Below are positions 56,260 through 64,000 of a DNA stretch of 64,000 nucleotides, one piece after another. Origin of the DNA: Gordionus sp. m RMFG-2023 (Eukaryota > Nematomorpha > Gordioida > Chordodea > Parachordodidae); the NCBI RefSeq assembly GCF_954871325.1, contig NC_088776.1, positions 21,619,508 through 21,683,507 on the forward strand, read 5' to 3'. The number at the start of each line of letters is the position of its first letter. Position 1 is the stretch's first letter. The notes beneath the pieces are model-generated. The model searched no databases and had not been told where the DNA came from. It saw only the letters and a program-made list of their open reading frames with translations. A program made the position numbers and the translations under genes.

Positions 56260-57852
56260 ATGCACTTGCTTAACGATAGCAACAACAATTCATTTCTTGT
56301 TTTTATTCATCTTCCCTTTTATCCTTAATAGCCACTGAAATTTATATATGTTCAAGTTGGCTATGGGCGAAAAATGATACTCTTTGGCATAAGGGATTGC
56401 GAAAAATATATTACTAATTATACTCGTCTTTTAATAACTTTATCAATTTTTAACACTATATCATACGTAAGAAAATTCAGGGCTGTGATTCCTTGCCTTG
56501 GATAGTATATAGATTTTTGATATAAATTAGAGTATACACAAAATTTTATGGCAAAATTGTCTGAAATTCACAAGGTAGATACTAATTATTCTGGTAAAAT
56601 CTTGTATTTATGAAATAAAAAAAGCGCGCTATAAAGAATTTAAGTTTTAAAAATTTTCTATCGCCCTAAATTTTAAAGTTTCAATATCCTATCAAAACAA
56701 TTTACAAATTACAGCCAAAATTATTCAAAATAACACAATTTTACAAATTCCTAGCCGAGTGTTAAAATGATTAAAAAATTAGAGCTGCATAAAATATCCT
56801 TATTTTGACCTCGGCAGGTCTTTGAAATATATATTATATATAATTTTTTTCTTTAGCCAGACCTTAATTATTATTTTTATCAGTGCAAATCCAAAACCCG
56901 GCTGAAATGTTTGGGGCCACGACCGCGGGCTGTTCTACCGAGGGATAGGGAGAGGGATCGGCAGAATTCGTGGGACCGGGATTTTCAGGTAGGTTGACGT
57001 TGGGACCGGTTTTCATCTTAGTCATCCTCCAGGATCAGACCTAAGAAGGATATAATTTTAAAAATCTGGGGCTGGTTTAAAAAAATCAATCATTTGAGTC
57101 AGTCCGCGCTTAGAAAAATTGAAAAAAAAATTTATAATTATTTAAGAAGTTGGGAAATGTTGAGCAATCATATAACGAAGTGTTTATTATTCATTTACTG
57201 CTCATAATTTCAATTTCCCGTTAAAACAATTTTCGAAATGCAGGCAAAATGATTGAAAATAACTAAATTATGAAAATCCCTGCTCTGGCTAAAAGATAAA
57301 AGTCTCCCTCGGGCCAAAAAATTTCGGGCTGAGGTTGAAAATAATATAAAAAATTGTAACCCTATTTTTTAAAAAATTAACACTCTTTTATTAAAAAAAG
57401 TCTCATGTACTAACCCTCACACACATGGGAAATCCAGGAGTTAGCTAAAAAGTTTCTGTGAAATACATTTATATGATTTATATTACTCTTATTCCATACA
57501 GGCCTTAGTTTGATCAGGGATCATTAAAATTAAATAGCTACCTTAGGGCTGTAGCAACCAAAAGTTTCTATTTGATTTACTACATTTATCTGATTGATCA
57601 AGTTTCGAGAAAATAAAACAAAGCATTTATATTAATTAATATAAAATCAAGAATATATACTTCAGGGCTCAAAAAAAAATTTTTTTTCAAAATTTGTCAA
57701 GATTTTTGTTTAATACTTTGAATAAAATGCGTCGAATTTTTTCTGCGCCAAATTGTCTTTATACCTTTCGATATTATATAATAATAAATAACTTTGAAAA
57801 TGTTTTTATATCATGCTGATATTTACCTAGAGTAAAATTTTATGTTGATATA
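56260..57852. other. AT-rich DNA with GC-rich islets
   Basis: 56840-57330 holds clustered GC-rich patches (GGGGCCACGACCGCGGGCTG; GGGACCGGGATTTTC; CCTCGGGCC) alternating with T/A runs, like other islets in the window. No gene recognised. Confidence 0.5.
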
Positions 57853-58872
57853 TTATTTTTTTACTTCGTTACTTTCGTCATCAATGCTTATTTCACTTTC
57901 GTTCTCATCTTTCTCGTTTGTTTCAGTGTTTAATTTTATTTCATAAATATCATTTATTTTGTTAGAATCTTCTGTTTGATCGGCATTTTTTTCTTCCATG
58001 CGATTATTTTCATTGAAATCAGTTTCTTCTAAATTTTTGTCTGATTTCTTAATTAAATTTTCCATGTGTTCTCTAGTTGTGTTATCAAGATAGTCTTTGG
58101 TTTCAGACTCATGACCAAAGCTATTAGGTTCAGATTCATGTTCAGAACTTTTATTATCATCAATAAATTCAGACTCATGATAAAAACTTTTATCATCAAT
58201 AGTTTCAGATACATGATCAGAATTTTTGTTATCATCAGTAATTTGAGAACCAAGATGATTAGGACTTTTATTATCACCAATCATATTAACAATATTTTTT
58301 GAATCATCTGTAACAACTTCTTCATATACATTATTTATATTTTTTGTGTCATTTTTTATGTTTTCATCTCTACTAATTTCCAAATTTGTTTGATCAATTG
58401 TATCAAGGTCAATTGTAAATTTTTCTTGTGTAATAGATTCATTACTCATTATTTTATCATCGAGATTCGTATCCATATTATGCTCAGAAATGATTGATAT
58501 ATCATTTTCCTGTAGGACATCGGTTTCATATTTATCGTTGATTTCTTCGGATGCAGATTCTTCTCTTTTCAAGTCATTTTTTATTTCTTCAACATTCCAT
58601 TGTTCATCTTGGTGATTCAATTCTTTCAATTCCTGATTAATTTTTACTTCTAGTAGTTTGTCAATATCTTTTGTGTCATGATTTTTATCAGACTTACCTG
58701 AATCATGTACATATTTATTTATATTACCCAAATGGATATCTTCTTCATTATTTTCTTTATTTTCAACGTTTTCATCAATAATGTTTCTTACGGCTGTATC
58801 TTGCATTCCTTCAGGAAAATACCCACTTGTAGTTATATCAATAGTTTTATCGGGTTCAGTAGTTTCTATCAT
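57853..58872 (-). CDS. Unrecognised acidic, Asn/Asp/Glu-rich protein
   Basis: 339 residues in one frame from ATG. Almost entirely polar and acidic (Asp, Glu, Asn, Lys, Ser), so probably disordered. Residues about 205-265 hold imperfect repeats of about 13-15 residues around DDNKSSEHESE (GDNKSPNHLGSQ, TDDNKNSDHVSE, DDKSFYHESE, DDNKSSEHESE, NSFGHESE). No signal peptide, membrane segment or known domain. Function unknown. Acidic repeats could bind cations or basic partners, which is speculation. Length and absence of stops support a real gene. Confidence 0.7.
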   Translation of the reverse strand: MIETTEPDKTIDITTSGYFPEGMQDTAVRNIIDENVENKENNEEDIHLGNINKYVHDSGKSDKNHDTKDIDKLLEVKINQELKELNHQDEQWNVEEIKNDLKREESASEEINDKYETDVLQENDISIISEHNMDTNLDDKIMSNESITQEKFTIDLDTIDQTNLEISRDENIKNDTKNINNVYEEVVTDDSKNIVNMIGDNKSPNHLGSQITDDNKNSDHVSETIDDKSFYHESEFIDDNKSSEHESEPNSFGHESETKDYLDNTTREHMENLIKKSDKNLEETDFNENNRMEEKNADQTEDSNKINDIYEIKLNTETNEKDENESEISIDDESNEVKK

Positions 58873-58913
58873 GATAAAATGTGTTTAGATAAATTTGTTA
58901 GTTATAGTTTCTA

Positions 58914-58927
58914 GTTTATATATATAA
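58914..58927 (-). promoter_or_regulatory. TATA-like sequence upstream of the acidic protein gene
   Basis: TATATATAAAC on the minus strand, about 45 bases before the start codon. In DNA this AT-rich such matches are common. Confidence 0.3.
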
Positions 58928-58929
58928 AT

Positions 58930-59689
58930 AAATAAATTTTCATGATTTTCATCAGTATTTAATATTTTATTTGGCAATTCCTATAATTTCAACCACATGT
59001 GCATTAAACTTTCTTTTTATTAATTTAATTTTTAATTAATAAAATATGAGTAATCTCTGGTTATAAATCAAAAATATATAACATAGCCAATATACTGCTG
59101 TTATTAAAAATTTATGGTGATTTATCTATGGAAATAAAAAATTATTATCCAAAATGCAAAAAGAAGAGATGAGAGATTCTGCGAAAATTTCAGACATTTA
59201 TGATATCAAATAAATCAACCTTTACAAAATATTTGTTATGAGATAGATGAAATGATGGATGGACTGTTTTTCTGAATATACAAAATATAATATAATCTTT
59301 AAAAAAAGAAAATTGACTATTATTGTAGAATTTTATATTAAAAAAATTTCCACGAACTGATTAAGCCAAGTCTCCAATCAGTTTCTTTAAAATACTATTT
59401 GCATATGAGTTTGCTCTGTATTCCTTTCCAATTGTACTTTATTTAAATTATACATTTTATAATTCATATAAAAATACCCAAAAATTTGAATATAAAATTA
59501 TTATTTACCTTGTATATATTTTATCTTAGATAATTTTTTCCATTTATAGTGTCAGTAACAGAGGCGTTTGAAACCTATATTTACTATTTGTATAAGTATA
59601 ATAAATGATATCAATTTTTGTATCTTTCCTTATAAAGTGATATGATTTTATTTAGTTTCAGTGATTTTAAAAAAATTCTTCCTTGTAAT
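58930..59689. other. AT-rich DNA, nothing recognised
   Basis: No coding or repeat signal seen. Confidence 0.5.
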
Positions 59690-59815
59690 ATGGATGCCGT
59701 TGCTGTATCAGAAGCTTCAGGGCTGGGTTTTTTTATATTATTCATATTATATACGATAGCGGAATCGATAATATTATTCTCTCTAATTGATAGTATCTTT
59801 ATCGGTTATCTTTAG
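59690..59815 (+). CDS. Possible 41-residue membrane microprotein
   Basis: ATG followed by MDAVAVSEASGLGFFILFIL, then YTIAESIILFSLIDSIFIGYL and stop. A short polar start and one or two hydrophobic stretches broken by TIAES. Codons such as GCC, GCG, ACG and TCG are frequent for so AT-rich a region. Could also be an exon of a short-intron gene. No homology recognised. Confidence 0.28.
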   Translation: MDAVAVSEASGLGFFILFILYTIAESIILFSLIDSIFIGYL

Positions 59816-61368
59816 TTAAACTAAAATAACAAAATAATATAAATATGTTTAAACAGAAATTCTAAAAAAATATGTCTGATTTAAACTAAATTTTTGAATA
59901 CATCAATAAGATTAACTAAATTGAATAAGTTTCTGCTAGACATTCCCATCTATAGGTTACCTATCGCCTTTAGGACAAAAATTTATTTACCCCCTCTAAC
60001 GATCCAAAAAATACGTACATTCTTTATTAAAATTAAATACATAACCATTAAAAAATAACAATTTTCGTGTTTTTTTTTGTTTCAAAGTCTTAAAAAATTT
60101 CCTAAAATTAGGCAGAAATTTCTAGTGTTTGTGAAATAACTAGTTGCAAATAGGTTCCTATAGCTTAAACCCAATGGCTTAAGGGTGGCACAAAAAGTAG
60201 AACACATCTCTAAACTCTGTTTGCTCCTATCGCAAGAACAACTTTGAATCTCTATCGCACTAAGTCTAGGCTTAATCCTACACAGTGACACCATCTAATT
60301 GCGTTGACTCTGGTAAAATAATTGTCAATAAAGACTACCACCCACAACATTGCAAATATTCTCGGGTATGATAACACCGCCACAATGCTATGAACAACAT
60401 AATATTACAAACTTTCAAAAGAGCTATTAGACCATCCACTCTCAAATCAATAAGTTTTCGCAACGAAAGATTAAAAAACAAATACTCCGACCTTTAAAAT
60501 ACAATTTTCTCACATCTAGTTACCAAGAACTTGGGAATCTTTGACAACGTGGTTTTCCAATAAAAAAATAACTTTAAACACAGGAAATCTAAATAAGGTC
60601 AGATATAAATAGTATTTAAATGATAAGGTGAACCAATTTTAACTATAATATTTATTATGATTTTAACTTTAGTCCACTTATAGATTTTATTAAAATATTT
60701 TTGGTTTTTTATTTTTTTTATAAAAAATGTTTTATTCTAAAAATTTTAAATTATGTCGTTATTTTACAAAATTATTAACTCAGTAATTTTTCTTAAATTC
60801 TGGTTGGTAATATATTATATGTATTTTGGGGAGAAAGGGGGTGAATTTTTATTAGCTTAAAATGATATTTACGAAAGTAGACGAATTTTCTAAGGTGGGA
60901 TTTTCCCTGTCACCTATCTATGCCTATGGTCATTTTGATTTTATTTTAAAACATTTATTTTTCTCCAAAGTGGTTTTAAAAAAAAATGATGTTAAAAAGC
61001 TATGTTAAATTTCTTATGAACCCAAGCACTCGGACCCTTTTTTGTCGAAGGGTTACATTCCTGGTGTAATTTATCTGAATTTCCTTAATATAAGAACCTG
61101 TTAGCCATTCCATCGCACAATCGAAATAGTGAATTAAGAAAAAATTAGTCAAAACTAAGAATCACGGCTGTTTAAAATATTTAAATTTAGTAAAAATTTT
61201 TATACTTTTATAATGAGAAGGTGGATGCGTTATAGGGTATCCCTAATGGGGGTTTTAGTATCATGATCTCACCCTAAAAATTTTAAATCGTTTGGAAACT
61301 TTGAAATACTTAACAATAACAACGACAACCGGCTATATCTTATAGTATTTTATGCTAATTTATATAGT
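59816..61368. other. AT-rich DNA, no recognised gene
   Basis: A stretch at 60080-60560 is less AT-rich and has a 70-codon minus-strand frame (60082-60294) of no recognisable family. It may be an old repeat. Confidence 0.45.
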
Positions 61369-61421
61369 TATAATTGAGAGTAAAGGGCATTTTTGTTATA
61401 TTTAAGGTAACTTGTAATATT
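61369..61421. repeat. 53-base direct repeat, left copy
   Basis: Identical to 63849-63901 by eye (TAATTGAGAGTAAAGGGCAT start, CTTGTAATATT end). Confidence 0.85.
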
Positions 61422-63315
61422 GTTGCCAGCTGACCAAGATCGAAAGAGTGGGTTGATTCGGTTTTAAAGTAAAACAAAATTTTTGTTGTATACATATTAC
61501 ATAAGAGAAATTTTGACAAGGCAATGTACTAAAAACTATACAGATACATGAGTTTAAAGATTTCTATACTTTTATATGTAATTTTAAAAAATGGAAGATT
61601 GAAAGTAGGTAATGAGTATTAGGCAGAAATATGGAAATAAGATCAGGAATTTAAGACAGTAATATTTGGTATATTATCTTAAGTCTAGATGTATATGGTA
61701 CATCCAATTTTGATCATTATTTGGTATGCCTTAAAATTCATTGAATGGTAAATTCATTGAATGGTGTTATAGGTATTCCGTCATAGGAAGCTACTCGTGA
61801 TCAGCAGGACAGAAAGGATTTCTAAATATTTAAAATTTATAAAAATATATATATAAGTGGACTTTTGTAATAGAGTAGGTGTTTTATTATTATGCATATT
61901 GGGTTTTTAAAGGGATGGACATGTGTGGGATCATTTATTAATAATTAATGTTAATATATGGTATTCGTAATTTAGTTTCAATTAAGGTATATGTTATTAA
62001 GGGATCCATTGAGGGTGAGGTAATGTGGTTTATTTTGAAGTAATTAACCATTTTGATGAAATAAGGGAATTGAATTATGATGAAGTTAGAATAATATTCA
62101 ATGTTAGAGGTGGATAGTTATTTTGATTTAGTGTCTGCAGAATAATATCCAATGTTAGAGGTGGATAGTTATTTTGATTTAGTGTCTGCATTTGATATAT
62201 ATATAAATGGGTTAGGAATTTATATGATATATTAGATGTGTAATATTTTTTTTCCCAAATTATGAAATCTTTATATTTAATATATTTTTTTTTTGTTAAA
62301 TTATAAAATTTTATAAAAAGTTATATTTGCAATTATTATATTATTTTTATGGTATGCAATGATTGAAGGGAAATATTTTTACAGATAAGGTCAGCCCGTG
62401 TTGATGGGTATGCCTTGAGGTGAGAATATTGTTTAGTTTGCATACTGGAGAAAGTTTTTTTTTTGGTGTAAATTTTTTTTGTAAATTTATGCTGCATAAT
62501 ACATTTTTTTTATTTTTGTAATAATTTTATAGCACATCACATTTTACTATTTAATTATGAACATATTTTTTAAAGAAAAGACTCAAATTATTTTATATTG
62601 TGAAGGTATATTAAAAATTCTTTACATATGTACCATATAGCCCATTATATTCTCAATTGTTGTTATTTTGCATTCTACATTTTTGTGAATTTGTGCTAAC
62701 TGTGATGACAGAGTTAGGTAGAAATGGTATATTTTTCTTAGGATACTGAGTAATTCCTAGATGGGAAATATTGTATTTTCTACGTATTATATTTGTTCCT
62801 TCATATAAAATATTAAATGTATTTGTATATGGATATATTGTAATTTTAGGTAGAATCTTTGTTTGGCAGAGTTTCGCAATTATTTGTAATACCTAAGGAT
62901 GGATTTTTCTATTCATTTTAGGAAATATTTACATAAATGTAGCTTTGTTTTTTTACATGACAGAAGGAAAAGTACATGTGTTGAAATTGCATTTCACACA
63001 CAGACAATATGTTCACATTACATTATTATATGTAATATCATTATTTCTTAATTACCATGAATCATATCCAAATAATGTGTATTATAGCTCATATTTCCCA
63101 AATGTCTTAAAATGAATGAATTATTATGTTTTGCTGATATTACATTGTCCATATTAATGTTGCATAGATTATAAATGCAGATACCCCAATGTACAGGTCA
63201 TTATTGATAATATGTGTTTTCGCGATTATATATTGAAAGGTATCGGCGATATTATATTATAAATCATCATAAGGGAAGACGATTCGACAAATTCCCTGAA
63301 CGTCTTCAAGGCGTC
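61422..63315. other. AT-rich DNA between direct repeats
   Basis: Holds the 51-base tandem repeat at 62089-62190. Its right end (63420-63536) resembles an LTR end (GTTGTAACTGTTG, AATAAA, CTGACA), but no partner is visible. Confidence 0.4.
62089..62190 (+). repeat. Tandem repeat, two 51-base units
   Basis: 62089-62139 and 62140-62190 differ at one base (GAATAATATTCAATG against GAATAATATCCAATG). Confidence 0.9.
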
Positions 63316-63415
63316 TCGATACAATTCAAAAAGGTGATTCGATACAATTCAAAGAGGTGATTCGATACAATTCAAAGGGGTGATTCGATACAATTCAAAG
63401 AGGTGATTCGATACA
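63316..63415 (+). repeat. 23-base minisatellite, four full units and a partial
   Basis: TCGATACAATTCAAAGAGGT-GAT unit at 63316, 63339, 63362, 63385 and 63408, with single-base variants (AAAAAGG, AAAGGGG). Confidence 0.92.
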
Positions 63416-63538
63416 ACAACACCACAGAGAGAGGGACGCTGGGCTTGTGAAGGGTGGGCGTGTTGTAACTGTTGAAAAAAAGAAGAAATAAATTTAATAT
63501 AATACATCAAATGTCAGTTATTTTCTGACAGGGAAATT

Positions 63539-63635
63539 AAGTTTTCCTTGGGGGAAGAAGTGGAGATAGGGATCACGGGGTGTATTTCATTGTTCGGAAA
63601 AACCCGTAGTTGGAGATTAAGAGATATTGAATTAG
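63539..63635 (+). repeat. Inverted repeat arm, left
   Basis: Pairs with 63904-64000 at about 98% over 97 bases; the right arm reaches the window edge, so the full extent is unknown. A 21-base direct repeat (GATGTCAGCTGTGGACCTTT) follows at 63634-63675. Confidence 0.9.
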
Positions 63636-63848
63636 ATGTCAGCTGTGGACCTTTGGATGTCAGCTGTGGACCTTTGAGAAATGAAGAATTGGATAATTAT
63701 ATTATGTTATATTTTTCTACATATTTTATGTTAGATTGTTGTGGTTTTATTGGAAATAAAGATAATTATGTTAAATATGGATCGTCGTTAATGGTCAATG
63801 GTATTTATTTAATATTATTAGAAAGAATTATTTTGGGTTGTTAAGTTA

Positions 63849-63901
63849 TATAATTGAGAGTAAAGGGCATTTTTGTTATATTTAAGGTAACTTGTAATAT
63901 T
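63849..63901. repeat. 53-base direct repeat, right copy
   Basis: Second copy of 61369-61421, offset 2,480 bases; it directly precedes the right inverted-repeat arm. Confidence 0.85.
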
Positions 63902-63903
63902 AT

Positions 63904-64000
63904 CTAATCCAATATCTCTTAATCTCCAACTACGGGTTTTTCCGAACAATGAAATACACCCCGTGATCCCTATCTCCACTTCTTCCCCAAAGGAAAACTT
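63904..64000 (-). repeat. Inverted repeat arm, right, cut by the window end
   Basis: Reverse complement of 63539-63635. Confidence 0.9.

Noticed and set aside
58066-58302. Plus-strand frame rich in Ile/Phe opposite the acidic gene
   Set aside because: Reverse of Asp/Asn-rich codons; composition artefact.
63548-63844. 98-codon frame near the right end
   Set aside because: Spans an inverted-repeat arm and a short direct duplication, has no recognised motif, and the locus is incomplete.

Overview
The window is very AT-rich eukaryotic DNA, most likely from a small invertebrate. The best host gene, a short-chain dehydrogenase/reductase (SDR) at 35926-36963, reads like animal SDRs and is split by six GT-AG introns of only 36-46 bases. 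A second gene appears to converge on it with about 63 bases between the two stop codons. No species can be named from sequence alone. Most of the rest is a nest of transposable elements, many datable by intact target-site duplications (TSDs).

Left third (1-24521). An old P52/THAP9-like hAT relic (about 190-6740) is split by a second hAT element (675-6373, TSD CACGAGAG), which itself holds a Helitron (1267-5378). Next comes a foldback, MULE-like element (6960-13986, 10-base TSD) with a second, almost identical Helitron (9677-13796) in the opposite orientation. The other arm of the foldback keeps the empty site of that insertion. The two Helitrons make a palindrome of about 12.5 kb. Then a small TIR element (14019-24513) contains a third hAT element (14479-24316, TSD CTCTTATA), which contains a young Ty3/Gypsy retrotransposon (15132-20942, TSD TCTAT) and a 1-kb inverted-repeat element (22761-23730).

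Middle (24522-43506). AT-rich DNA with hAT relics and MITEs, a long-TIR transposon with a decayed DDE transposase (29441-31708), an SDR exon fragment, a young LINE (32317-35876, 14-base TSD) inserted 36 bases upstream of the SDR start codon, the SDR gene, a possible small convergent gene, and a short LTR element (41714-43501, TSD CATAT).

Right third (43507-64000). Two intron-free genes for disordered proteins (46959-48482, tyrosine-rich tail; 57853-58872, very acidic), a mariner-like transposase relic, further hAT-type MITEs (one family has three copies in the window), short tandem repeats, and an inverted repeat running off the right edge.

No rRNA, CRISPR or bacterial-type operon was seen. 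The notable content is mobile-element structure and the ultra-short-intron host gene; I did not find a convincing new multi-gene system.
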